A stretch of 64,000 bases of DNA from Apostichopus japonicus (lineage: Eukaryota > Echinodermata > Holothuroidea > Aspidochirotida > Stichopodidae), in NCBI RefSeq assembly GCF_037975245.1, contig NC_092564.1, positions 23,760,484 through 23,824,483 on the forward strand, read 5' to 3'. Positions within the stretch are counted from its first letter, which is position 1; each line of letters begins with the position of its first letter. Under the pieces are notes generated by a model. The model was given only the letters and a program-made list of their open reading frames with translations. It had not been told where the DNA came from and ran no database searches. A program made the translations under genes and the position numbers. This document shows positions 34,318-49,300 of the stretch, in pieces.

Positions 34318-37300
34318 GTGCGTTAGTTCGCTTCGAACCTCGAGCATTGCCTTCATAACGTTACTGTAACTTTGTGTATGACTCATAACGAGCCTTGGCC
34401 TAACCTAGCCTAACTTAATTAAAATAGACAAGTCTAAGTTGGGTTGGCCAACAGGCAATAGCAGTTCTGGGAACAGTTCAGGTTACTGATCTTACTACTA
34501 AATTAGGCGAAGGCTGGGCCCTACCGTCAGGCCTTAGCTATGTAACTATGTTGTTACTGTTATCAATATCAGTGCAGATGTTAGTACTTAGTAGTTACCT
34601 AGCTGCTTACATAACCATTGTGAATAATTCCCCAAACTTGTATTCTTTCTGGACCTTTTCTGGTCAATCCTGCCATATTTGTAAGCCTAGAAGAACATAA
34701 CACATGGTTCACATTCACAGCTTGTAACTCATAGATTGCGCCTGGGCCATGTTACTTGTTAGGTTACTACCATGAATATTATTTGCCATGATACAAAGCA
34801 AAATGGTGTCATTATTGGCAAGATGGGTCAGTGTTTCAGTTTTGAAATATGCCTAAAATATGCATTTGTGATTAGGTTTCCGTAACGCATTGCAGAGTAA
34901 GAGAAATAAGGCAATATAAATTATCATGTCCGCTGTGATGTAGTAAACCCTATCCTTCCTTTTGGATTACGTGTAGCTACTAATGTTAGTGTTGAAAAGT
35001 GATGGGTTTCTTATGACCAATTGATATGTCAAACCAGTAGCCTAGGCACACTCTTTTTATGTATTTTATGTTTTATGTTAGAATCGAAGCTTCAGTTACA
35101 AGACTAACGTTGTTAATTTTATCAATTGCTTTTCTTTTTCTAGAGCCAGTGCTAAAAGCTTTAGTTGATGATCATGCTGGAATTCAAGCACTCTCTCAGT
35201 TTACCACACCAAAGCAAACACTAAACACTTTGCTGCAGAGCTCAAATTTACCAAATTCCAACAAGCTGGCCAGATACGAAACAAGGCGTATCAAGGAAGT
35301 GTACCAAACGGTACTCCGTCTCAATTGGCCGCAAGAGTTTGCCATCACAGGACTTGGAAGGAAGAAGGTAGATTCTGAGAGAGCTGCAGCAGCCTTAGCC
35401 TGTGTACAGTTACAGGTAAGATTTGATGACCAAAAAACATCCTGATGTGATCGACCAAACCACTTAAGAGTCGGCCTTTAGAATTGTACAAACCTTAGCC
35501 AGTATTAGTTGTGCAAAGAACCTTGATGCAAATACAATAGTTTGGACATTGTAAATGGATGTTACAGAAAGGTTAAAAATGTTTAATAATTAGTTGTAAA
35601 TGTTCTAATGCATGGCAAGGAGATGGACAGTGGGAAGGAAAAAGAGGTAGCAGAGGGGGGGGGGGGGCAGAGCTATGAGGCAGGGAATAATTTTATCCAG
35701 TGTTGCCCAAAATTCTATGTAAAATGGTGACATTGCTATACAAGTCCAAACTTGTATAGCCTTTTCCTGCACAGGAACCGTAGTATTTTACAGGAAATAA
35801 AAGAAAACAGTGCATCGAAACTGCTATACAAAATTTGAACGCTATATTATTCCCTGTGCGGACATGTTACTAGTTAATATCAATTTGATTTTTCCACTTA
35901 TTTTCTTGCAAAACTAGACATCTTTGTCAGTATGAAAATTGTTATTTTTACTTTGTTTTAGTTACTTTGTTAAAAAGATGCATTTAGCTTGTTACGATTG
36001 AAATAATGATTAACCAACTCTTTGTCATCTTTATCGAGCGTGATTATTGGACAGTTTTTAATTCCCATCCACCTCAACAGAAGCTTGGAGTTCTTCAAAA
36101 TGACGGTAGCCCGAGCAATGGAACTACTACGAAAAATCCCAATGCTATCAAACAACATCTACAGAAAAATTCACTCCCAGAATTTGTTCAATTACCAAAT
36201 GACCTGAAGCAGAGAATATTAACATTGCATACAAGCCAAAAGGTACAGTAGTGGCAAAGCTGTGATTGTCTAGCATCTTCTAAAGAAAGCGGAATGGTCA
36301 CTTATATTAACATTGAATTATCATGCGACATAATCAAAATCAGCATTCAATAGCACTTTTAATAAAATTCTTAAGTTAAAGGAATTTACTTACGCATATA
36401 AACTGTCTAGAAAATTTGTAGTTGATGAAATCTCGTCTTCTGGTGAGAATCCCACCTGTTGTCAAATTGCACATTTTGAGCTGTGTCGCTGTTAGAAATG
36501 AATCCATGTATCGGTTCTTTGTAAAGTTTAAATAGCTTTTTAGTACCTGGTATTTAGTATATCAATATCGTGTTAATACTCAGTTCAAACCTCATTTTTT
36601 GCAAGTTCTCTCCTATTGTTGTACATATGTTATTGTTTTCATGTTAAGGTTAAGTCGCATCATTGCCAGTAAGTTTCTTGACCTGCCACAATGTACTGTC
36701 ACCTAAGTGAAACCCTTTGAGTATCTATATCTGAGTGTTATCATTCTGGAGAATGGTTGACTGGTGTCATCACAGGTTTTTAAAACCAACTCTCCATTTA
36801 CCAACTACCAAAAAGCTTTCTAGTTAAAACTATAGTCTAAACCAATGATTATTGTGTACCGTTAGGAATCCTTAGAGGAGGGACACAATGGCATGCGCTT
36901 CATGGATGAGTTTGATCCTCGTTTTGAAGAAGAGAGGGTAAGGACCACTGACATCATCACTGGTCGAGAGTTACAAGAAATCAGCGAAGAGAGCCTGAAT
37001 CAACGCAGTGAGTTCTTGTACAATAGGTGGCAGCAGACGAGATGGAACCAGAACGAAGCTGCGCTATCCGCTACAGACTTGCCAATCGTATCTGAAAGGT
37101 TATTCAATCAATTATGAGCATTGTATATATTTTTCGGTGGTGACAAATGTCTTTTTAGGCAATTAGTTTCCTTCATAACCTAATATTGTTGCCCCTGGAG
37201 ACAGCAGGATGTATTGTAGGAAATGCAGCAGGAACTTAAAGAGTTTGTTAAAAACTATTTTGATTTTATGCTCTGTTACAAAGACATCTATGTGCTGGTG

Positions 37301-40300
37301 AGAAGTGGGGATTTGTCTAGATGGATGGTGGCATTTAAAACTACTCTTAGCATAGGACTGACTGTATTAGCTCCCTCTTACATTTTAGTGTGTGTGTGTG
37401 TATACAGTATATCAGACTTGTTGTACCAGCACTGAATCATGGGAATGAGTACAAGAAAGAACTCCCCTGGGTACAAGTACGAGTACAGGGCTCTTTAGCG
37501 CTGGAATGAGTGCAAGTATCTATACTAGATATCTAAAATGTACATGTAGTAGTACGCATCCTGCAGGGTGAGTACCACAATACAAGCAGCTATGTTAGAG
37601 TGATTATGGCCTCATAACTACCATTCTGGTATATTTTTCTCGGACGTCATAGCAACAGGCTTTATTTGAACACCACATAATGTCATATGCACCAAGACAT
37701 AATTGTATTCACAAGACACAAAAGATTGTTACTTAAAAGTTTTGGGAGTTGCAAAGGATGCCTTTTACCAAGTGCCCTTCAGGGTGCAGGTTGGCTCCTC
37801 ATGACATTGAACCATATTTATTGTAATTCTCTTGACTGTCTAGATTCTGTGATACTTCAAATTTCAAGGAAATCTTAGATGAGATATCTTACTGGTCTAC
37901 ATGTCTTGTTTTTTTTGGACAGGGAGAGAATCATCTCACTCCTGGAGAATAATCGTGTGGTGGTGCTCTGTGGAGAGACCGGGTGTGGCAAGACAACTCA
38001 AGTGCCACAGTTTATATTAGATAGTTACCTAGAGAAGAGAGAAGGTGCCAAGTGCAATATTGTTGTAACACAAGTATGTAGTACCGATAATACGATCAGA
38101 ATATTTCAATTCTACAAGTACTCATATGAAACGAGTATTTCATTCTTTAAGTAAACAGAAAACATCGTGTCGGTTTCTTGGTAAGCGTTAAAATCACGTA
38201 TAGAACATTTTGTGTGACTAAGAACATGTATGTAAGTGTACCATAAATCAGATGGAAAAAAAAATTCATATCTAACAATATGTAACGGATGGACTAACAG
38301 TGCCAGTTGTCATAACAGTAATCAACCTTCCTGTCGAAGGAAAGAAGGATTATCGTAGGTCGCAGAAGGTTATCACTGTTTGTCAAATCGATGAAATAAG
38401 CTTGGCAGAGTAAATAGAATTTCCCCACAGCAGACGTATGGTGGTGTTTAGAAATAGATGTACACAACTGGAGAAATCTCCACAACAGATATATGCTTGT
38501 GTTTGTAGCAAATGACACTCAGAGAAATAGATGTACACAAGTGGAGAAGTCCCCACAACAGACATATGCTTGTGTTTGTAGCAAATGAGACTCAGAGAAA
38601 TAGATTTACACAAGTGGAGAAGTCCCCACAACAGACATATGCTTGTGTTTTTAGCAAATGAGACTCAGAGAAATAGATTTACACAAGTGGAGAAGTCCCC
38701 ACAACAGACATATGCTTGTGTTTTTAGCAAATAAGACTCAGAGAAATAGATTTACACAAGTGGAGAAGTCTCCACAACAGACATCTGCTTGTGTTTGTAG
38801 CAAACAAGACTCAGTGATATAGATTTACACAAGTGGAGAAGTCCCCACAACAGACATCTGCTTGTGTTTGTGATACTGATATGGTTAGTTTGTCCCATCG
38901 ATGAGGTAACAGAGGTATTGGTACCTCAACCAAGTCTGCTGCTGTGGTAATCAGTAGTGTGTTAATAATTATCTTAAGTACATTGCAATCTTGTCACACA
39001 CATTTATCTTCAGACCTAGCGAAATGTGTAAAAAAATATTTTTCAAAACTGGTCAGGCTAAATTTCCAGCTGTTCATTTTTAGGATAGATCAAAATATAT
39101 TTTAAAAGTTATATCTATGTGCTAGTTTAATAGTGAAAATGTAGTGGATCTGGTACAAAGTGCACTAGAGGTTCATAGTTAATGCAAACTGTCTGAGCAA
39201 TTGGTAGCATGCTAATAGTCAACCTTCTGTACCATCTGGCAGTTCTAACTTGTTTACATTTTCTTGTTGTTGTTGTTGTTTAGTCTGCCTCCCTGAAGGA
39301 TATTCTTGCTTCTCAGATCTAACATCTACGTGATACAAGTGACCCTTTCTGTCAGTTTCTCTAAGGCTTATAAATGTATTTATGCTTCTTTTGGTTTGTT
39401 TCATTTTTTCACAGCCTCGTAGGATCAGTGCAATATCCGTGGCGGAGCGTGTAACCGTGGAGAGAGGAGAGCGCATGGGGGATACAGTCGGGTACCAAGT
39501 CAGGCTGAAGAGTCACCTCCCTCACCCGAATGGATGTATTTTATACTGCACGACTGGAATTCTCTTGAAGAAGCTGCAGAATAACCCGACTCTGGAAGGT
39601 AAAAACTAAATTTTATTCAAAGTTTTGACAGGCTGTTGACAACTTTTCTCTTTAACATTTTAATGCTCGTAGGTGAAAAATCTTGCAAGAGTCAGAAGTT
39701 GGGAACATAATTGTCTTCATTAGTGGTGTGGATCTTCAAGGGCTTATAAAAATGTTGAAAGATGAGTCACAGAATACAGTGATGATATTGAAGTAGGTTT
39801 GCAAAATAACATCTCAATGAGAAGGGGGGAGGGGGGGGGGGAATACTTCAGAGACTTGTTAGCATATATTAAACTGGAATGACTGTGTGTTGCTACGAAT
39901 AAAATAAAGAAATTTCTAACAATGTGCCAAAATAAATACTGCACCATATTAAGGTTCCTAGCACTGTACAATACCAATGGACATAGGTGTAAATTTGTCT
40001 TCTGATGTATCCACTTTTAAAAATTGAAAAAGTTGAATTCAAACTTTGAAGAAAGATGCAAAATATTCTGCTGCACATGGTATTTCATCTCTGACATTAC
40101 ACTGGTTGCTTCAAGGTCACTTTTGTTACAAGCAAAGAAGTTTCGAATTAACCCTGAGCATGTAGGAACTGAACGACAGTTTCTTTGTATAGAAAATCAA
40201 TGTAATTTTGAACTACTTTTTAAGAAAAATGAAATGTTATTTGAAAGGTAGTTTTATGTCTTACAACAAAAGATGCAGAAAACATTCATGTCGTCGGACA

Positions 40301-43300
40301 TCGGATATCGACTCCCGAATCCAACTTGAGCTCGTCTCTGAATTTGATATTTTTGATTTATTTTCAGGGATCAGTCACATCGTGGTTGATGAAGTCCACG
40401 AGAGAGACATCAACATCGACTTTCTCTTGGTGCTGCTGAAGAGCGCCCTCAGATCCAACCCCAACCTCACGTTACTCCTCATGAGTGCCTCCATCAATGC
40501 TGAGATGTTTTCGAGATATTTTGATGGGTGAGTGAGGGCGCCATAAATCTGCTCACTTTCACGCATTTGTTGAAATCATTCGTGATGTGAATTTGCTTTA
40601 CACACCCGTTTTATTGATAGTTATGCGTTCATGGACAGGTCCTTCATCTTGGTAATTTCATGATATGACTTGTAGATCTTTTTGTGTTCTAACATAAAAC
40701 AGTTGTCAATAACTCAATTGGACATAGTTTTCCTCAGTTCATTTGTGGTGTTTTTGAGGATTTTCAATTGAGTTCTTTTCTGTTTGATATCTAGATGTCC
40801 TCTCATATCAGTACCCGGTAGAATGTACCAGGTGCAAGAGTATTTCCTCCCTGAGGTGATGGATAGACTCCAAGAGGCGGGTATCAGGCATCACCGTCAA
40901 TCGGTCAACTTAGGCGATGAGGCTGAAAAACCAGAAACAGACCATGATCTTGTAGTTGACGTCGTCAAATATCTTGATCAGGTTAAACCACCTGTTAGTA
41001 TCTCTTTTTTCTATGTAATAATATCCCTGTATACATGCAGGCATACATGTGGAAAAAATGTATCACCCACTTATTAGATTCAATGTAAACGAGGACTGTA
41101 CGGCTCAGTTCTAAGAACACAGGATATGCAGTTTTGAAGTAACAAGTTTTAAGGCCATTGGAAACGGAACTGGGGTTTTTTTTGGCTCCTGAATTTTTTT
41201 TTTTCTATTGTTACAGTTAGTTTACTATTTTCTTTGGTTACTAGGTCATCTGATTCCTTAGATTTAATTTCTGAAAATGCATACATGTATTGAGTATAGT
41301 CATTGTACTTGTTTAGTGCTGATATGCATATTGAGTTAATTTGTGTGCAGCCACAATGTTTCAGTGGCAATATGTGTACTTTGGTACATTGTATGTAGCA
41401 GTGGTATTTGTGTGATAGTGGCATACATGTTGCAGTGGTATTTGTGTGATAGTGGTATGCATGTGGCAGTGGTATGTGTGTGATAGTGGTATGCAAGTGG
41501 CAGTGGTGTGTGTGTGATAGTGGCATGCATGGCAGTGGTATGTATGTGATAGTGGTATGCATGTGGCAGTGGTATTTGTGTGATAGTGGTATGCATGTGG
41601 CAGTGGTGTGTGTGTGATAGTGGTATGCATGTGGCAGTGGTATTTGTGTGATAGTGGTATGCATGTGGCAGTGGTATTTGTGTGATAGTGGTATGCATGT
41701 GGCAGTGGTGTGTGTGTGATAGTGGTATGCATGTGGCAGTGGTATTTGTGTGATAGTGGTATGCATGTGGCAGTGGTATGAGTGTGATAGTGGTATGCAT
41801 GTGGCAGTGGTGTGTGATAGTGGTATGCATGTGACAGTGGTAGGTGTGTGATAGTGGTATGTATGTGGTATGTGTGTGATAGTGGTATGCATGTTGCAGT
41901 TTTATGTGTGATAGTGGTAATGCATGTGGCAGTGGTATGAGTGTGATAGTAGTATGCAGGTGGCAGTGGTATGTGTGTGATAGTGGTATGTGTGTGATAG
42001 TGGTTTGCATGTGGCAGTGGTATGTGTGATAATGGTATGCATGTGGCAGTGGTGTGTGATAGTGGTATGCATGTGACAGTGGTAAGGTGTGTGATAGTGG
42101 TATGTGTGTGATAGTGGTATGCATGTTGCAGTGGTATTTGTGTGATACTGGTATCTATGTGGCAGTGGTATTGTGTGATAGTGGTACGCATGTTGCAGTG
42201 GTATGTGTGTGATAGTGCCATGCATGTGGCAGTGGTATGTGTGTGATAGTGTTATGCATTCAGTTATGGTATAGGTATGATAGTGGTATGACTTTGAATA
42301 CAGTATGTGTGTCTCAGTCATATGTGTGTGGCAGTTGTATGCATGTGACTGTGCTATGTGTTGAGCAGTAGTATGTATTTGTCTTAGCACTGTATGTTCA
42401 TATGTCTGCTCTATAATTCTTCAATTGTAATATTTCTCTTTCATTGTTATTGACTTACAACAGGGTAGTATTTATTTATCTTAGCACTGTATGTTCATAT
42501 GTCTGCTCTATAATTCTTCAATTGTTATTTTTATCTCAATACATTACATGTATAGAGATATTGTAACAGTAAGTGGGACTCTCTCTTTTCTTAAAAATTT
42601 TTCAGCGTCTTCATATAAAGTTCTTTTTCTCTGGAATTTTCAGAGCAAGCATATATCATATAGGCCAACAAAAGTTACTATTTTTTATTCGAGAATTTTA
42701 TCTCATTCTATGACTTTTTCACCGATTTATGTCCAAATCGGGCCAATTTGGACTGAAATACAGTCGAAACAACCCATTTTTGCACACGCTCCAAAACTTA
42801 TGTTTTATGAAAGAGAATAGAATAGAATTGTCTTTCAACAGTGGTATCGTCTAAGATAGGGTCCTATATATTATATATTTTATTAACATTTTAAACTTTC
42901 ATTTGTTTTTTACAGGTAGGTATTAATAAGAATTTTACTACCTGTATATGACATTTTATGGCTTTTATTTGCTTTATTTGATGTTTAAATGATTTTTCTT
43001 TCTTAAAACAACACTGAGCTGCCGCCCCTACTTTTAGTAAAAAGGTCCGTTTTTGATGATTAAGCCCCGCCCCCAAGTCTGTTTTGTAGCAGATTGGCTA
43101 TGACTCATGGCAGCTACATGTTAGATATACGAAAATGGCTACCCTCGCGACCAATTTTCTCTACTGTAGTTAGGTACGCCAGGTGTAGTCTATTGCATTC
43201 TAATTACATATACACATTTTGTACTGCTGAATTCTACGTAGTGCATTTAATTTATATTAGGCCTTCGTTTTTGTAACATCCATTTAAGGATAGTACTGGT

Positions 43301-46300
43301 GTTCAGGTAGCTTTTCAGAGCAAGGGCCATGACAAGTTTGTTTGATTGCCCTTCATGTATTTTGTATAATTACGTATACACATTCTTGTATTTCTGAAGG
43401 CTACTTACTGTAAGCCTAGTGCATTTAAACAAATATATATATAGGCCTAGGCCCCCTAGGCCTATTAGGCTTTCAGTGATAGCCACATTAGCATTGTACT
43501 GGTGTTCAGACAGCTTTTCCTAGGAAGGACCAGGGTAAGTTTGTTTGATGGGTACGTATTTAAGAGGAGCCGGCCATAGCATCACAACTTTTATAAGACT
43601 ATAAAAATTGTATAAGGTTATGTTTTATTTATAAGAATATAAGATGTATAAGGTTATAAGAAGTATGTTTAGCTTTCTTTTGAACCTGTAATGTTTGACA
43701 TCAAATGTACAAAGAATTAAAATAAAATAACAAAATGGAGAGGAACTGAGGAGGCTATTATGGGAGGAGGAGGCCACCCATCACTTGCATATAAAAACTT
43801 GTAATCTTCTTTTACATTATTTTTTCCAAGTCATAAATCCATGAAATCTTCATGTCAGAAAAATTGAGATGGAAAAACGTGGGTTGTTTTGATATCTAGA
43901 AGTGGACATAGTTTTGATGGTAGTCACCACTACAGTCTACAGTAACATACAGTAGGTCAATAGGCCTAGCTCTCAAGGCAGGCATCAAGAATATGGTCGA
44001 GTTGTTCGCCTCTTCTAATTTGGCCGTTGTCATTGACGTCAAACTATAGGACCAAAAAGTCCAACAGAGACTGACCCAACATGAAGGATACCACATAAAA
44101 AACAAGTTCTTAAATATTCTATGACATTACTAAACCTTGCAACGTCGTTCTTTCGACTAACAGGCAATGAGCGCTAAAGGCAAGACTAGCAGGATAAATT
44201 GTAACCTGCAGAGACTATTCGTGGCAAAGTAGCAAAAATGCAAGTTATATATTTGTTGTACCATGATTGATATTGATAATTGTAGAGACAGAGCAAAGAT
44301 TTGAAATTAGGAATCAAAATTAAAACTTCCAGTATTGAGATACTGCGTCATTAATGCTCTTGTTCTCTATCATTGTTATTGACTTACAACAGGGTAGTAT
44401 TTATTTATCTTAGCACTGTTTGTTCATATGTCTGCTCTATAATTCTTCAATTGTTATTTTGTTCTATCATTGTTATTGACTTACAACAGGGTGCCATTCT
44501 CGTCTTCCTCCCTGGCTGGCAGGATATAAAGACAGTCAACGATAGGCTTCGGAACACATTGCGAAAGGTAAGGTGGTTAAGCATATTTTCTACCACTGTT
44601 TCAGCAACAGTTCAGGAGTCTATTGGTGCAACAGTTTGCAAGCATTTTTACATGTTTTCAAATATATAGTTACGATTGCGACCGAATGTGTTCGGCAAGG
44701 TCGAATAAAATAAGTAGAATATATGTGATAAGGTTGTAGCAATTAAGTGATGTATCACATGTTTGATAACTTCAGTAAATGCCCCAAAAATTAGGAGCCA
44801 AATAATGAATCTGGAAAGAATCATCGAGTTGTGAAGATAGCAACATTTTATATTTTAATGTGGAATAATTTTGATATGGGGTTCGGGAGTGAAAGGTTAC
44901 CTCAAGATCATAACAATCACACAGAAGTCAAAATGTGTGTGTAACCATGTATTCATATAGTATTTCATGATAATTTATGTATTTCTCAATTTTCTCGAAG
45001 GATGGTGAAGCTCGTTACATCTTTCCGGTACACTCGAGTATTCCATTGAGTGAGCAACAACAGATCTTTCAGAGGTAGGAATACCCAGTCTAGCTGACAT
45101 CCTGTGTTTTTCTTAATTCCAGATTATTGTGCGGCCCTCCCTGTTTGTTTCTCTTTTTATTTTACAAATCTTAGCTAAAATTCTCTACTAGCCTTATTTT
45201 CATAGTAATCATTCAGATTTTCCTGTTTCATCTGAAGCATAAATTAAGTGGGGCAGATGGCAGTTTTTTGATTTGGATTCATTGTGGCACACCAAAAGGA
45301 TAATTGTATGATCACGTTTATTTGTATTAATAATTGTATTATCACGATATTTGTATAAATACGATAATTGTATGATCACGGTAATTGTATTAATATGATA
45401 ATTGTATTATCATTGTTTTAACACGTTGCACTCACAGGTCTTACTCGGGTAAAGGTCCCAGCCGGCCGGCTGGCCATGTAATCATACGCAGCAACCTCAG
45501 AACAAGGAGTACGACAAGTAGATTAAAAATAAATATGACATCACCATACCATTTTTGTCTCTAGAAAACAAATAAAAGAAAACATGAGGGCTGGAAGTCT
45601 AATTGAACATTGGCAATGGCTGAAGAGAAAGTGAATTGAAAAGAAAAAAACACTTAATTAAAAATTGTCTTGTATTTTACATCAATGATTGATATGAAAT
45701 CTTGCAAGTGGTACCATATTTCACTACTAAGTTACATTCTATTTTTCGTTGTGTGTCAAATATAGACCTCCCGAAGGTCGTCGGAAGATCGTTCTGGCCA
45801 CAAACATCGCTGAGACTTCGATAACGATCGATGACGTGGTCTATGTTGTTAACACAGGCAGCCACAAAGAGCAGCGATATAAAATGAATCTGGGGGTGAG
45901 TTTGGTCTATTTATACAACTGTTCTAAGGAAGAGGCAGACCCAACCATCATTCTGTACCTTGTGGATATGTTTGTGATGAACAACTCCCACAAAGAAACA
46001 ACAACAAATTTAGTTTTGGTTTCCCATATATTATATAGTTTTATTAATCCTGTTTGGGGGCATTGTTTCCTTGTGATAGGCGGTTGCCATGTTTATTTAT
46101 TTTTGCAGGAAGGGTGACCTGTTTTCCTTATTTAGTGGAGAGTTGACAAGTTGTCTTTTTAATTAATTAATTTAATTTTGTGATGGCCAGAGAGAAACAT
46201 TTATAAGAGAAAATGAGCCTAGAGAACCAGACTGAGCAATTTGCAGATAATATAGTAGGTTGCTGAATCTGAAGGCTATAAGGACCTACACACCCAATTA

Positions 46301-49300
46301 GTGCAAAATTTTGTGACAATTTTTGTTTTGTGATTGAAATTTTCTCTGGGATAGATTTGGCCCACACACCCCCTATTGGGAACTATAGTTGACATGCAGT
46401 CTTACTATTGATAAATGTTGCTATGTTGTCTTACTGCAGGTCCTTCCGTTGTCTTGCTACAGGTCTCCCCATTGTTTCTATGTTATTTTACAAAGAAGAA
46501 TTGCTTACTGTAGAAGAATGTTGTCTTACTGTAGGCCATATTGTCTTACTACAGAAAAAGGTCCTCCCTATATGGTCTTACTACAGGTTGCTTTATTGTC
46601 TTGCTACAGGTCTCCACGATGTTGTTTCTAAACTGTTTTACTGTAGAAGAATATTGCCATGTTGTCTTACTGTAGGAGAATGTTGTCTTACTGTAGGAGA
46701 ATGTTGCCATTTTGTATTACTACAGAAAAGGTTGCTACGTTGTTTTGGTACAGGTTTCCACATTGTTCTTTCTATGTCATATTGTAGAAGAATGTTGCCA
46801 TGTGGTATTACTGTAGACAAATGTTGCCATGTTGTCTTTCTACAGAAAAAGTTGCTATGTTGTCTTGCCACAGGTTGCCACATTTTTGTTTCTATGTTGT
46901 CTTACTGTAGAAGAATATTGCCATATTGTCTTGATGTCTTCCTATAGAAGTAGGTTGTCCATGCTTTCTAATTCAATGTTTTGCCACCTTCCTCAGGTGT
47001 CCTGTCTGGACCTCTTCTGGGTCTCTAAAGCTAATATCATACAGAGAAAAGGACGCGCTGGTAGATGCCAACCCGGGGAATGTTATCATCTCTTTAAACA
47101 TGAAACGTTTGAAATGTTAGGTATGTCAACTCCTATTTATTTCAATCAGTCCTTTCTTTGGTGTAGTAGTTGTAACTGTTTGAAATTGAAAAAAAAAGGG
47201 AAATCTCGTTGGGAAAATGAGCCCATGGCTGCATTAACAATCCAAGGCTGTCATCTATGGGTAAACTTCCAGCAAAGGATGTAGAGGTGACCCTGCCTCA
47301 CCAGCAGGAAAGTTCTCATTAGTTTTCTGTTACTCACATGTGAGTAAAATAACCCCCTATTGTGGAATGGGCTAGTTACAACTCCGAATGGAACAGATGA
47401 GGGAATTAATGGTCGTCCCCTTGTCTTTTATAGAAAACAAAATAATGAAATTAACAAGTAAATACTTCTTCCATTTTCATGATTATTCTATCCACTGACA
47501 CATCAGAGACCATCTTTCGTCTTTCCTTCAGAATCCTACGAAATGCCTGAAATCCTTCGAGTTCCATTAGAGCAGATCGTGATCATGTCTAAAGTTCATG
47601 GTCCTCATCTTCCAGCTGTGGAGTTTCTAAGCCAGGCCCTCCAACCACCGGCCCAGCGCTCTGGTGAGATCATTAGTCATTGTAGTGATTATTAAACTCT
47701 AGCTATGATAGTAGCATGTTGTATTACTATCGATTGACTGTATAATGGTCCTTAGATGCTAATTGATAGTATAGTACTCTTTCTAGGTTATCACTCACAA
47801 TATATCCAAGAGGGGGAAAGTGCTGGTAAATTGTGATTGGTTCTTTACTCTAGGAAGGGTGAGACCAAATCAGGCTTCTAACATAGGATGGCAAAGAGCT
47901 CTGCCCCCCCCCCCCCCATATTTCAAAAACAGGTTGTTGCAATCAGTCGTGAATCATAAACAAATAGTCCAGTGTGAATGAATTTGAAGGTCGCCCCCTT
48001 GCGGCGCCAGCAGAATGTGGTAATTACACCTGTTGGGAACAGAGTTTGGGACGTCTCAACAGTATGTTTGCTGAAGGTCAAACTGGTTATCTTTGACATT
48101 TTCCATTTTCCACAAATAAATGAGTGAAACAATGGGTCTTCAGTGGAAGCCATAATGTGACAACAGTAAATTAAAATAAGTAAGAGACAAACAAAGAAAA
48201 GTAACTATTAACGAAGCCATCAAATATTTCAGTTTTATTCCTTCATTTTTCTCACTGATGTTACCATACAGATAAACAATGCAAAAGAATAGGTATCATC
48301 TAATATTAAAAAAAAATGCGCAATTAGAAATAAAACATGAATCCCTTCTTTCAGTTTTGCCAAATTTCGACAATGAAATGCCAGTGTCTTATGAGAATAT
48401 CTCGTGGAGTGTAATCTCTGTTTAATTTTTGGGGAATTTCAGTGGAGAAAGCTGTCAGTGAGCTTCAAGAGTTGGATATTCTGGATAAGCAGGAAAACCT
48501 AACATTACTGGGACAAAGAATCTCCCACATTGGAACGGAACCAAGGCTGGCCAAAGCTCTGGTGATGTCAACTATATTTAGGTGAGTTTCATTGTCGGTG
48601 TACTTCTTGTGCAATAGTACAAATGTATAAATACTTCACAAATTTGACACAACTTGACACAAGCTATTTAATCAAATGCTCTTGAAGAGGGAATGATCCT
48701 GACACTGGAGGCACTCACATCTGAACACTCTGGGCGGATCAACCACTAAGGGAAAGAGCTTTACACAATGATGAAAAGACGACAATGAATGTTTACAATT
48801 CATGGTAAACACAAATGTGAGGCCTGTGGTATAAATCAGTTAAAATACAGGGCAAAATTAATAGATATCTGTAGTTGTACCGTACACATTTCATTTTTTT
48901 TCTTTTTTGCTTTTGGGGTGGCTTGCACGGTCCTATGACTTATGTAAATTAATGTCACATAGTCTGCTATTTGCATATTCATATATGCTATTCAAATGCA
49001 TAGTTGCAATATTGCTATACAAATGCATAGATGTACCACAGTGTTTGTACAGAACGCAAACAGTGCTCTTCAAAAGGATACACACAAAGTTTTATTCCCT
49101 GTCCACCCATTCTGCCAGTGCAACAAGTAGATGTAGCCATTGCTTTGGTATGCAGCTGGCCAGTAACCAATGGTTACCAATGGGTTGTAGCACTTCTGGT
49201 CACAACATTTGTTTAAGAGTCTTGCAAAAGATACTTTAGGAAACATCTAAAAGGAGGGAGCTGCTATTGATAACAGCTGCCTGGTTTTGCACACTTTGAC

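Noticed and set aside
38440-38880. Regular repeats that could suggest a CRISPR array
   Set aside because: Units are contiguous 73-bp tandem repeats without unique spacers, in an intron of a eukaryotic gene. The same applies to the 82-bp array at 17330-17700.
41149-42390. Overlapping minus-strand frames of 160-290 codons, His/Thr-rich
   Set aside because: They are the 34-bp minisatellite read in three frames inside DHX30 intron 8; the unit lacks stops, and there are no starts or splice sites that make sense.
46408-46947. 179-codon plus frame
   Set aside because: It lies in DHX30 intron 11 and is a translated irregular minisatellite.
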